DNA of 36,008 nt from IMG/VR virus record IMGVR_UViG_3300030419_002143, positions 1-36,008 of that record; one strand, 5' to 3'. Source of the DNA: a virus. Below are positions 9,486-16,372 of the stretch, piece after piece. A model generated the notes under the pieces. That model was not told the origin of the DNA. It made no database searches and saw only the letters and a program-made list of their open reading frames with translations. A program made the position numbers and the translations under genes. Numbering within the stretch: position 1 is the stretch's first letter; every line of letters starts with the position of its first letter.

Positions 9486-11291
9486 TTAAATTCCTCCTTG
9501 TGCGCCAGGTCTTGGTGTCCCTGGAGGAACATTTGGGCCTGCTTGAGGTGTAGGGGCGGGTGGTGGAACACCCATCATGGCATTAGGCATAACTCTTGGG
9601 TCAGTTGTTGGAGGGCCACCTTGTTGTGGAGGTGGCGGAGGAGCTTGTTGTGCAGCCATTTCTTGTTGCATTGCTTGTGTAGCTTGTCGTTTTTGTAACA
9701 TAAGACTCATCAATTCCCCTGTGTAAAAACTAACTAAATCTTCTCGACCTTGTCGTTCTGACGATTGAAGCAATGTCCATAGGGCTGCTTCAGGCAGCAT
9801 TCTTTCTGCCATCTGTTCCTTGATGGAGTCATCCATCTGATCTGCATCCTGTATGGCTAAGATTCTATCGCGAATTGCTCGATCTGACAAGAGTGGGGTT
9901 GCTCCTTCCCTTGCAATCTGTGCCATTGAGTACCTTGTCATGTCATCTTGTGGGAGTTGTCCGACAAGATTTACGACTGGAGAGCCAGTGCCTTTAAGCA
10001 TTTCTGGTTCTATAGTTTCTGTAAAATACATTCTGTTTCTATCCATACCTGACAGCTCTAATGATTGGAAAGATCCTGATGCATACTGGTCTGATATTAA
10101 ATTAAATATCATCTCATATGCTCTCTCTACACCTCTCAAGTATTTGCTGACTACTGTTTCGACACCTTGTCGTAAGGTATTGATAGCAAATCCTGATAGC
10201 TGAAATGGTACATCTCCATATACGGAATATGGGATTGCACCACGTTGCATTTCTCCAGAAACCAAAGACATAAAAGCTCCAGTTTCCTTTGCAACCTCTA
10301 ATAATCCTAATGGTTCAACATTTTCATTTTGCGATAATGCAATCTCTGAACCTTCCAAGTATGGGTCTTCATCAAGAGTTTTAGAACCATCACGAGACCT
10401 GACAATTAATCCTTGTCGTCTAGATCTTGCTGTTAGTTCTAACATTGTTGACATCATAAGATTATGTTTGTCATACAAATCTCTTGTAGAGCCAAACACT
10501 GCTTCTCCAACATCGGCTATCGTGTCATCCATGTTGGTGTTGGTCAAAGCTACGATGTAGGGATTAGAACCGATTGGCCCTAAAAACACTGGAACCTGAT
10601 TTGCTCCATGTTTTGTTTGTTTTTTTATTACTTGTATTGTGGGATTATTTTCATCTCCAGAATGAATAATAATAGTATTCATTTCTTTGTCGTAAAAATC
10701 ATATACATCAATTCCGTCAGCGGTATACTGAGTATCCCAATCTATCTCTACACCGTACTGTGAAAGTATCTGGTCTCTGGTTTTTGGTACTTTATGACAA
10801 GCCCATTCCAAACCATCTGATCCAACACTCCAGTATGTGTGCATTGGATCCCATGGCGTTATGTCTATATAAGTGCTTTTATCTTTATTTTTTGCAAGAA
10901 TTGCTCGTCCAGCATACCATCCCCTAAGTGTGGTATACCAGGCTAGTTGGTCTCGAATAGTAGGCATCATCATTCTGCATAATCTTTCATCAGCAGACTG
11001 AGTAATACCAATTAAAAAGCGTTCTTTTAAATCATTTTTTTCTCGTAATTCTGGGTCGGCATGATCGTGAGGAATACGCACTGTCATTTCTGCACCAGCT
11101 ATCCAGCCGATGACTTTTTGTGCATAGTTGTGTGGTTCATTAGATGTATATGACTGGTATCCTTCACCAGCATCATATGGGTCTAATCTGTATAAAGAAT
11201 GGTCATCTTGCATTCTTTGCCTTAGTGGTTCTGTTGCTGTATAATGCGCGTTTACTATTTTTATAATATCTTCTGGTTTTCTTCGTACCAT
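9486..11291 (-). CDS. Portal protein
   Basis: A 601-residue protein directly downstream of the large terminase gene (contiguous stop and start), the standard place for the portal. The dodecameric portal forms the DNA channel at one capsid vertex and docks the terminase. The N-terminal half has the alpha/beta wing character of phage portals (for example ITPWDPMHTYWSVGSDG near residue 150). The middle has the long helical stem/crown-like region with SGFAINTLRQGVETVVSKYLRGVERAYEMI, split here as SGFAINTLRQ and YLRGVERAYEMI near residues 365-395. The last 70 residues are Gln/Pro/Gly-rich and disordered (PPPPPQQGG). The length is in the normal range. The fold is assigned by pattern and context, without a profile search. 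Confidence 0.85.
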   Translation of the reverse strand: MVRRKPEDIIKIVNAHYTATEPLRQRMQDDHSLYRLDPYDAGEGYQSYTSNEPHNYAQKVIGWIAGAEMTVRIPHDHADPELREKNDLKERFLIGITQSADERLCRMMMPTIRDQLAWYTTLRGWYAGRAILAKNKDKSTYIDITPWDPMHTYWSVGSDGLEWACHKVPKTRDQILSQYGVEIDWDTQYTADGIDVYDFYDKEMNTIIIHSGDENNPTIQVIKKQTKHGANQVPVFLGPIGSNPYIVALTNTNMDDTIADVGEAVFGSTRDLYDKHNLMMSTMLELTARSRRQGLIVRSRDGSKTLDEDPYLEGSEIALSQNENVEPLGLLEVAKETGAFMSLVSGEMQRGAIPYSVYGDVPFQLSGFAINTLRQGVETVVSKYLRGVERAYEMIFNLISDQYASGSFQSLELSGMDRNRMYFTETIEPEMLKGTGSPVVNLVGQLPQDDMTRYSMAQIAREGATPLLSDRAIRDRILAIQDADQMDDSIKEQMAERMLPEAALWTLLQSSERQGREDLVSFYTGELMSLMLQKRQATQAMQQEMAAQQAPPPPPQQGGPPTTDPRVMPNAMMGVPPPAPTPQAGPNVPPGTPRPGAQGGI

Positions 11292-12656
11292 TTATGCCCA
11301 CCTTTTTACACGAATTGTGTTTTGGTTTTGAACATATCCATAGCCAAACCTATCAATAAGTCCATAAATTAATGCTTTAACACTATGATTATATTTATCT
11401 TCGGGTACTTCTCCTACAATATTTCCTTCTCTGTCGGTTTTCCACCTGTATGCTTTAGTCTGTCCGTCAAATGGATTAGGGGAAGCTCCGAACTCTGACA
11501 ATATTCCTTGGCATTTAGGGTTAATTATTACCCGTGGTTCGTGAGTAGCAGGGTCAATTTTAAGCCACGACTTCAATCGTTCAGTGCCTTCGTTAATTTT
11601 TATTTTTTGACTGGATAAATATAGTCCAGCTTTATCTAACCACAGCTCTGCAGGTGCAGCCATAGCCTGGTGTTGGTTACCTGCAACGTCAATTACGCCG
11701 AATTGTACATCACCCCACCATGGTTTTGCGGTAGCAATATCAATGATTTCGTCAGTAATTAACGCTTGTTCGTAGATTTCGTCAATAATTCGTACCTGTT
11801 CGCCATGAAATTGCACTGCAATAAGTCCGTATGCCCCTGCATAACCTGGATCCATCCAGATATGTACTGGTTCACCTTTTTCATATTCTACATTTCCGAC
11901 ATGAATGTCGGGTCTAAACTCTGGAAATACCAACCCTCTGGGAGGACTTGGCTTACCTGCAATACGTTCCATAAAAAAATCATCACTGGATAATGCTTCC
12001 AGTCGTTTTATTTCTGGGTCATCTCTACCTTCTGGGTATAAATTAATATTAGTCCAGCTCGGTAAGCTCCATGATCTTGCTTCTTTATCTGCACCACTAG
12101 CCCAAGCAGTAAACATTTGTGGATACCAACCAAGAGATCCTTCAAATGTCCCCGAAAGAAATAACCATCCCTTCTTCGGCGCACACCTTCCCATCAATCT
12201 GTTAAAAGTGTCAAGATCTAACTGTGATGCTTCGCAGCCTAAAATACCATTCGGTGCTTTCATCGCTAGGGTTCTATGGTCTTTGGCAGACTTAGTTTCT
12301 ATCCTCGTACCATCTTTCATTAAAATATATCCAGGGTCTACCCTTTTAGAACATTCAGATAACAATCCGAGTTCCGTAAAGTTGTCCCTTAAATATTCGA
12401 ATTCTGCCCTTGTACGCTCATAATCTGCTGCTACTAGCCAATATAATCCAGGGCCATAAGTTTTTGAATCATGTAAAAAATACTGGTACAACAGGTATTT
12501 ACTAGCAATCATACTCTTACCAGCCTGCTCACCACCAGCTACAAGGTTAAACCTGTAAGGAGAATTAACAATACTTTCTTGTTCTTTGGTAGGGTAAAAA
12601 TTTATTTTACCAAAAACAACTTTTTTAATATCTGTATTTTTTGTAGCTAAAGTCAT
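11292..12656 (-). CDS. terL: Terminase large subunit (packaging ATPase and nuclease)
   Basis: A 454-residue motor protein that translocates and cuts phage DNA. The ATPase domain shows Walker A GGEQAGKS (residues 41-48), a Walker-B-like ILGCEA (138-143) with catalytic Glu142, and a coupling motif LFLSGTFEG (165-173). The RNase-H-like nuclease domain has WMDPG (Asp269), GVIDVAGNQ (Asp323) and a C-terminal DKYNHSVKAL segment supplying the third acidic/His cluster. The usual Asp before the catalytic Glu in Walker B is Cys here. The start overlaps the TerS stop (TAATG), and the portal follows without a gap. All core motifs are present, so the protein should be active. Confidence 0.95.
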   Translation of the reverse strand: MTLATKNTDIKKVVFGKINFYPTKEQESIVNSPYRFNLVAGGEQAGKSMIASKYLLYQYFLHDSKTYGPGLYWLVAADYERTRAEFEYLRDNFTELGLLSECSKRVDPGYILMKDGTRIETKSAKDHRTLAMKAPNGILGCEASQLDLDTFNRLMGRCAPKKGWLFLSGTFEGSLGWYPQMFTAWASGADKEARSWSLPSWTNINLYPEGRDDPEIKRLEALSSDDFFMERIAGKPSPPRGLVFPEFRPDIHVGNVEYEKGEPVHIWMDPGYAGAYGLIAVQFHGEQVRIIDEIYEQALITDEIIDIATAKPWWGDVQFGVIDVAGNQHQAMAAPAELWLDKAGLYLSSQKIKINEGTERLKSWLKIDPATHEPRVIINPKCQGILSEFGASPNPFDGQTKAYRWKTDREGNIVGEVPEDKYNHSVKALIYGLIDRFGYGYVQNQNTIRVKRWA

Positions 12657-13111
12657 TATTGTTTCTTTTCTAAAATATCCGTCAAAGTGTCTTCAATCTG
12701 CTCTGGCAAATCATTGTTTCTTCGCTGCTTTTCATTTTCTCTAGCTATTTCCCGCATTTCACTAATCAAATCTTTTGCTGCCTCATCACTAACCGCAGCG
12801 ATTGGCTTGAACCGTTCTGGCAAGAACCCATTCATCAAATACATTGCAAGAGTGTCATGCTTACTACTTCCGTTTATAAGAGCTTCCTTAACCGCATTTG
12901 TCGATATTACCACAAGGCTTTCACCATACGATGTCTCAGCACCCTTGACCAGGTCAACATACCCTGGCTCTTCTTTCTTCCAACGCTCAAACGTCCTGCG
13001 AGATATCCCAACATCCTTCAAAGCCTCGCCAACAACACCATGCTCCTCGATGGCCTTAACCATCAACTTCATGTTTGCTTCTTTCTTCTGCCTACCTGCA
13101 TCATTTGCCAT
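12656..13111 (-). CDS. terS: Terminase small subunit
   Basis: A 151-residue DNA-recognition subunit of the packaging enzyme. A helix-turn-helix lies near residues 24-46 (GEALKDVGISRRTFERWKKE), followed by a helical oligomerisation region and a charged C-terminal tail that probably contacts TerL. The ATG at 13109-13111 is preferred because AGAAAGG lies about 10 bases upstream; a TTG two codons earlier is also open. It is the first gene of the leftward head operon, so the strongly repeated region just upstream could hold the operon promoter and perhaps a pac/cos-like or origin signal. Confidence 0.85.
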   Translation of the reverse strand: MANDAGRQKKEANMKLMVKAIEEHGVVGEALKDVGISRRTFERWKKEEPGYVDLVKGAETSYGESLVVISTNAVKEALINGSSKHDTLAMYLMNGFLPERFKPIAAVSDEAAKDLISEMREIARENEKQRRNNDLPEQIEDTLTDILEKKQ

Positions 13112-13154
13112 AAACAAGAAGCCTTTCTTTCTTTTATATATTTTCTTTCTTTGT

Positions 13155-13160
13155 ATTATA
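13155..13160 (-). promoter_or_regulatory. Possible -10 box of the leftward head operon
   Basis: The minus strand reads TATAAT here, about 44 bases before the TerS ATG. The place for a -35 box is pure A/T with no TTGACA-like match, and it merges into the arms of the palindrome at 13181-13230. A promoter that lacks a -35 box and overlaps a palindrome would fit activator-dependent late transcription. In such AT-rich DNA the match could also be chance. Confidence 0.35.
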
Positions 13161-13180
13161 TTAATATATAATAATAATAT

Positions 13181-13230
13181 ATAATTACAAATTACAAATA
13201 CCTTAAGGTAAATTTGTAATTTGTAATTAT
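13181..13230. repeat. Large inverted repeat centred on CCTTAAGG
   Basis: The arms 13181-13204 and 13205-13230 are exact reverse complements apart from a 2-base AA insertion in the right arm. Each arm carries two overlapping copies of the AATTACAA word. Looser A/T symmetry continues out to about 13155 and 13255. There is no loop at the centre, so as DNA it is a cruciform or protein-binding palindrome rather than a terminator, and no T tract follows on either strand. Confidence 0.85.
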
Positions 13231-13401
13231 TATTATATATATTATTAATTACAACAAAATTACAAACTTTTACAACGTAATTACGTTTGTAATTTACCTC
13301 AATCGTTTTTCATTTTATACGCTGGATTTCTTAAATGTCAACAAAAATAACAAATTACAAACAAATTACATTGTAATTACATTGTAATTAGGGCTGTAAT
13401 T
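13183..13401. repeat. Cluster of AATTACAA/TTGTAATT words (candidate origin or operator array)
   Basis: Ten perfect copies of the 8-bp word occur in about 207 bp, in both orientations: 13183, 13190, 13214, 13221, 13247, 13258, 13287, 13353, 13371 and 13382. Near copies lie at 13364 and 13394. Pairs are often joined as inverted repeats (AAATTACAAAC at 13257-13267 with GTTTGTAATTT at 13285-13295), and a 14-bp palindrome AACGTAATTACGTT lies at 13274-13287. The density is far above the surrounding AT-rich DNA. It could be a replication-initiator array, a late-operon operator or a packaging recognition region. Confidence 0.8.
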
Positions 13402-13881
13402 ATAATAATTATACCTAAATTAGCGTTACGAAAGATTGTTTTGCGTGTTTTGTTAGTTTGTCAACGATACTTTATTTGCAAAATAAATCGTCATGGGTAT
13501 CTTATTTACCGTGGAAATTTCTCTAAGCCCTACCCCTATGTCATACCTAATCATTGTCTACTGTTTGTTACTTAACTTCTAGCTTCTAATGCTATAAGAT
13601 CTAATGTTAACTGTTTCATATTAACTACTTACTACTAATCACTTATCACTAATTACCTGTACATGACTAAATAGTTATAGGGTTATAGTTGTTATTGGTA
13701 AGTTATAGGGTAAGTTGTAGGGTTTAGTGTAAGTTCTTACGCGTACGCGCGTGTGTGTGCGTTTTTTTATATTTGCCAACATACGACATAATACATTTAA
13801 TGTCATATATTTATTAGCGCGTTTTTTTTCACGGGTTCGCCGTTTTTAATTGCGCCGATTTTCAAAATGTAAATTCTATTT
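13402..13881. other. Non-coding AT-rich stretch with small tandem repeats
   Basis: No convincing gene on either strand. It holds a run of related TACTTACTACTAATCACTTA-like words at about 13620-13665, and a tandem 12-bp unit (GGTAAGTTATAG then GGTAAGTTGTAG, 13697-13720) embedded in TAGGG-containing sequence. Next come a GC-rich alternating tract at 13739-13761 and an A/T-rich tail with poly-T runs. No standard terminator is seen for the leftward gene ending at 13882. Together with the AATTACAA cluster this is the longest non-coding region in the window. Confidence 0.7.
13739..13761. other. Alternating purine-pyrimidine GC-rich tract
   Basis: Twenty-three bases alternate strictly between purine and pyrimidine: ACGCGTACGCGCG (13739-13751) followed by TGTGTGTGCG (13752-13761). 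It includes the palindrome CGCGTACGCG at 13740-13749. It is isolated in very AT-rich DNA and is the classic composition for Z-DNA formation. No function can be read from the sequence. Confidence 0.8.
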
Positions 13882-14211
13882 TTATTGGCAATATTTATTT
13901 TCTAAGTATTCCAATAAAAGTTGATAATTATTCCAAAAAATAGTATCATCGCTCAAATCGTCAATATCCCAACTATTGTAGTCAACACCAAGTCTTTGGT
14001 GCATCGCAAAAATATATTTTCTTACTTGATTATCCTCTAAGATTTCGGACTCTTCCATTGGGAAGAATTCGCCTGTAGTTTTTTGCCAGTCAGAATCTAT
14101 ATATTCCATTAAATCAATTCCCAACTGATCCCGAAAATCTGAAAGTTTATCTTCATATTTAACTATCATTTTTTCATGTTTGGACAATTCTCTATAGGGT
14201 TTAATATACAT
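13882..14211 (-). CDS. Small acidic protein, divergent early gene, unknown function
   Basis: A 109-residue, strongly acidic, Tyr/Trp-containing protein with no recognised domain, cysteine motif or membrane segment. The ATG follows AAGGAGCG, the same unusual ribosome-binding site used by the rightward early genes, and a sigma-70-like promoter lies 35-60 bases upstream (14245-14273). It is the only gene between the control repeats and the non-coding region, and it is transcribed divergently from the early operon. That position is typical for a regulator, but no helix-turn-helix is visible. An anti-repressor or host-takeover protein is equally possible. Confidence 0.72.
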   Translation of the reverse strand: MYIKPYRELSKHEKMIVKYEDKLSDFRDQLGIDLMEYIDSDWQKTTGEFFPMEESEILEDNQVRKYIFAMHQRLGVDYNSWDIDDLSDDTIFWNNYQLLLEYLENKYCQ

Positions 14212-14225
14212 TTTTTCTACGCTCC

Positions 14226-14251
14226 TTAAAATAAAGTATACTTTATTTTAA
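14226..14251. repeat. Perfect 26-bp palindrome over the leftward promoter
   Basis: A perfect inverted repeat without a loop, centred on GTATAC between 14238 and 14239, with arms AAAATAAAG and CTTTATTTT. It overlaps the -10 box of the leftward promoter and ends next to the AGGAGCG site of the 109-residue gene. A dimeric repressor site is the simplest reading. Sixteen bases of it (GTATACTTTATTTTAA) recur at 25700-25715 next to another promoter. Confidence 0.8.
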
Positions 14252-14273
14252 TATATTTTTGTCAATGTGTCAA
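14245..14273 (-). promoter_or_regulatory. Leftward sigma-70-type promoter
   Basis: On the minus strand TTGACA (14268-14273) and TAAAAT (14245-14250) are separated by 17 bases. A second TTGACA at 14260-14265 sits 19 bases from TATACT in the palindrome. The expected transcript begins near 14238 and reads the 109-residue gene. Confidence 0.7.
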
Positions 14274-14296
14274 ATTTTTTTGTACTCCTATTTTTA

Positions 14297-14395
14297 CAGA
14301 TATTTTACTGTTTTTTTGCCAGATATTTTACTACGTTTTTCAGATATTTTACTGTCATTTTTAGATATATTACTGCTTGATTTAGTAATATATCT
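14297..14395. repeat. Four helically phased repeats (CAGATATTTTACTG) plus one inverted copy
   Basis: Copies start at 14297, 14320, 14341 and 14362 (the last reads AGATATATTACTG), so spacing is 23, 21 and 21 bases, about two helical turns; a bound protein would sit on one face of the DNA. An inverted copy AGTAATATATCT (14384-14395) forms a perfect 12-bp dyad with 14363-14374. The array lies between the divergent promoters. A 13-bp inverted repeat (TACTCCTATTTTT at 14283-14295 and its complement at 14455-14467) brackets it. This is most likely an operator for a cooperative regulator; an origin iteron array is the alternative. Confidence 0.85.
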
Positions 14396-14443
14396 ATCAC
14401 TATATTTATTAAAAAATTGATCAAGTTTATTTGTAACAAATAG

Positions 14444-14471
14444 TTGACAATTAGAAAAATAGGAGTATAAT
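14444..14471 (+). promoter_or_regulatory. Rightward early promoter
   Basis: TTGACA (14444-14449) and TATAAT (14466-14471), both perfect consensus, are 16 bases apart and lie about 58 bases before the first rightward gene. The right half of the bracketing inverted repeat (14455-14467) lies in the spacer, so a protein bound there would block the promoter. This is the strongest promoter match in the window. Confidence 0.85.
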
Positions 14472-14528
14472 TGATATAAAGGTATAAAAGTAAATGTTGA
14501 TTACATATAGAGGAAGGAGGAAATCAAA

Positions 14529-14729
14529 TTGAATAGCAACGCGGAGCGATTATATTCGTTGTCAGTTAAAACCGATCAGGTAGTTAAACTGTATCCGAAT
14601 ATGGAAATTATTCCGTTCAAACGTTGGCAAGTTATCGCTACCAAACTGACAAAGTTTGAAGCAAAAAACGAACGTAAACGATTGATGGAATTTGGCTTTA
14701 ATGTAGTCAAACAATTACCGCATTTATAA
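14529..14729 (+). CDS. First early gene, small protein of unknown function (TTG start)
   Basis: A 66-residue basic protein with no recognised family (ends FGFNVVKQLPHL). The only in-frame start near the ribosome-binding site is TTG, with AAGGAGGAAA correctly spaced upstream, and the promoter at 14444-14471 drives it. This ribosome-binding site is a plain consensus, unlike the AGGAGCG of the next genes. As the first early product it is a candidate host-takeover or regulatory peptide. Confidence 0.7.
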   Translation: MNSNAERLYSLSVKTDQVVKLYPNMEIIPFKRWQVIATKLTKFEAKNERKRLMEFGFNVVKQLPHL

Positions 14730-14747
14730 AAAGTTAGGAGCGTTTAA

Positions 14748-15218
14748 ATGTCTAATCTTTTTACTGATAAAAATGATTTAATCGATCATGCATTTATTGA
14801 TGAATCCCGCATATTGGAATACATTGACGAAGTCGTAACTACTCTTTGGGTTGATGACCCGTACGATTTAAAACGTACAGGCTGGAGTCGTAAGAATTCC
14901 ATAACTTATATAGTTATTGAAGAGTTAGCGACCGAGTTCGAGAATTTAGCCGAGCTAAGCAGCCCGTATGAATCCGAGAATTACGACTTTAAGAGTATAG
15001 CTAGAGGGTGGGAGTCAGATATAAAAAAGTCTATAGGTAGATACTATGGTAAAAATAAAATCTTTGGGAAGCCCTATACTTATGTTAGGAAAGCCGATAG
15101 AAAAAACCATACCATAGAAACCCCCCTGGACAAACCATTGGAACCAATAAAACAATATGTTAATTCCGATGGTCATTGGGTAAGTGAATATAAATTATCA
15201 TTTACTAAAGACAATTAA
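14748..15218 (+). CDS. Early protein of unknown function
   Basis: A 156-residue, mainly charged soluble protein. The N-terminal half is acidic and helical (about residues 20-75), the C-terminal half basic (KNKIFGKPYTYVRKADRKNH). No motif was recognised. The ATG follows AGGAGCG (14736-14742). A perfect hairpin at 15231-15259 follows the stop. Confidence 0.75.
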   Translation: MSNLFTDKNDLIDHAFIDESRILEYIDEVVTTLWVDDPYDLKRTGWSRKNSITYIVIEELATEFENLAELSSPYESENYDFKSIARGWESDIKKSIGRYYGKNKIFGKPYTYVRKADRKNHTIETPLDKPLEPIKQYVNSDGHWVSEYKLSFTKDN

Positions 15219-15230
15219 AGCATGATTAAT

Positions 15231-15259
15231 TACTACTGCGGGAACTACCCGCAGTAGTA
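15231..15259 (+). other. Intercistronic RNA hairpin
   Basis: A perfect 12-bp stem (TACTACTGCGGG with CCCGCAGTAGTA) encloses a 5-base loop. What follows is A-rich (AAAACAAAAG), so this is not a classical terminator. It lies 14 bases before the next AGGAGCG site. It may mark an RNA-processing or stabilising site, or adjust how much transcript continues. Confidence 0.75.
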
Positions 15260-15284
15260 CAAAACAAAAGATAGGAGCGAAGCA

Positions 15285-15593
15285 ATGCAAAAAACCTATA
15301 CCAAATTACCAAAAGTAATTGAAGATATTCATATAGGTAAAGAATCCGAAATTGTAAAGAATCCGTGGAGCGGTGCGGAAGTAGAACTTCCACCGATAGC
15401 GGTCGCGGTTTATGACTTGATACAAGGAGCGCTATATTCAATCCAGATTCTAGAACAAACCGCCCTTAGCGGGTTTGATCCTAACAGGCAGGGAAACCCT
15501 AAAAAACTAAAACATTGGGTTAATGTATTTGATAAAGCCCGTTATTGGTTTATGAAGAATTTCCCTAATGAATATATGATTTTACTAGATTAG
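15285..15593 (+). CDS. Conserved-looking small phage protein, unknown function
   Basis: A 102-residue protein with a compact, globular look: an NPWSG turn, LPPIAVAVYDLIQGA, then FDKARYWFMKNFPNEYMILLD at the end (quoted in parts). The pattern resembles uncharacterised small proteins seen in other aquatic phages, from memory only. The ATG follows AGGAGCG (15273-15279), and a terminator-like hairpin follows the stop. No active-site motif is visible. Confidence 0.75.
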   Translation: MQKTYTKLPKVIEDIHIGKESEIVKNPWSGAEVELPPIAVAVYDLIQGALYSIQILEQTALSGFDPNRQGNPKKLKHWVNVFDKARYWFMKNFPNEYMILLD

Positions 15594-15606
15594 TTTTATT
15601 TATTGG

Positions 15607-15639
15607 TAACCCGAGTTTGACCGCTCGGGTTATCATTTT
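15607..15639 (+). terminator. Rho-independent terminator (possibly leaky)
   Basis: The stem TAACCCGAG / CTCGGGTTA (15607-15615 and 15624-15632) extends by two weaker pairs and has an 8-base loop; ATTTTATTTT follows. The next gene begins 27 bases later with no obvious new promoter, so read-through is probably needed and the element may set relative expression. Confidence 0.75.
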
Positions 15640-15665
15640 ATTTTAAGGTAATAGGAGCGTGAACA

Positions 15666-16073
15666 ATGCAACCAATGAGAATCAGTAGTCAAGAGTGTAT
15701 GGAAGCAATAATGTTTAATGACTTAACTAGGTTTATATACGCGGGAGCAATGGTCGGAGTATTGGAAATTATAAAGGATCAATGTCCGGAGGATGTCTTT
15801 AAAAAAGAAATAGGTTACAAAGTCTACAAGGCATCACACGACTTATTTAAAACTGGTAAACATTTTTTGAAATATGAAAATGATATCCAACTAGCCAAAG
15901 AATGCACTATTGAATTGTTTGATTTAGGTTATCCATATTGTGATGAATCTGTTGTGATAGAACTGTTGAAAAAATATGTTGACTTATCACACTATGAACC
16001 CAAATTGATTATTAATCCAATACCTGAAGCATTTGAAAAAGCATTTGATAAGGAGCAACCCAATGATAATTAA
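15666..16073 (+). CDS. Early protein of unknown function
   Basis: A 135-residue, mostly helical protein. The segment from FIYAGAMVGVLEII (about residues 23-36) is mildly hydrophobic but short of a clear membrane span. Four cysteines are scattered without a CxxC pair. The ATG follows AGGAGCG (15653-15659). The last 11 bases overlap the next gene. No family was recognised. Confidence 0.72.
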   Translation: MQPMRISSQECMEAIMFNDLTRFIYAGAMVGVLEIIKDQCPEDVFKKEIGYKVYKASHDLFKTGKHFLKYENDIQLAKECTIELFDLGYPYCDESVVIELLKKYVDLSHYEPKLIINPIPEAFEKAFDKEQPNDN

Positions 16074-16278
16074 CCCTAAAGATTTTAAGATCGCGAAGGT
16101 TACCATGATTATTTCAGTACCTAACTATGGTAAAGGTAGTATTGATGCTATCGATTATGTAGCCAATGCGGGTTTTGATAGTGAAATGAACTTATTAGAG
16201 ATTGATAGCGTAGAATTGAAACTGTATGACCCCCGATGCTATGCTGATATGACCAAGGGTAGGTTAGTAGACAAGTAA
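16063..16278 (+). CDS. Small early protein, unknown function
   Basis: A 71-residue protein. The frame is open from 16033, but the ATG at 16063 is chosen because AAGGAGC (16050-16056) is correctly placed before it. It overlaps the previous gene by 11 bases, implying coupling. The sequence alternates short beta-like strands (KVTMIISVPNYGKG, VELKLYDP) with no known motif. Two hairpins follow the stop. Confidence 0.68.
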   Translation: MIINPKDFKIAKVTMIISVPNYGKGSIDAIDYVANAGFDSEMNLLEIDSVELKLYDPRCYADMTKGRLVDK

Positions 16279-16285
16279 AGTATTA

Positions 16286-16340
16286 GCTAGAGTTATCTCT
16301 AGCGTGTAAGAGTGATAGATTCTATCACTCTTACATTTTA
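16286..16340 (+). terminator. Double hairpin terminator
   Basis: First hairpin: GCTAGAG / CTCTAGC around TTAT (16286-16303). Second: a near-perfect palindrome with arms TGTAAGAGTGATAGA (16305-16319) and its complement (16321-16335), followed by TTTTA. The second is a strong intrinsic terminator candidate. The GP88-like gene begins 33 bases later, so either read-through or an unseen promoter supplies it. Confidence 0.8.
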
Positions 16341-16372
16341 GGGATAAACAACAAAAGATAAGGAGCGATATT

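Noticed and set aside
13183-13401. CRISPR array
   Set aside because: The repeated words are only 8 bp, irregularly spaced and in both orientations, without unique equal-length spacers or cas genes.
13822-13846. Small terminator-like hairpin (ACGG / CCGT) followed by TTTTT on the plus strand
   Set aside because: The stem is only 4 bp and nothing is transcribed rightward here.
13402-13881. Possible tRNA or integration attachment site
   Set aside because: No acceptor stem, T-arm or CCA pattern was found, and no integrase gene exists in the window.
15231-15259. Rho-independent terminator
   Set aside because: The stem is perfect but no T run follows on either strand; it was listed as a hairpin of unknown role instead.
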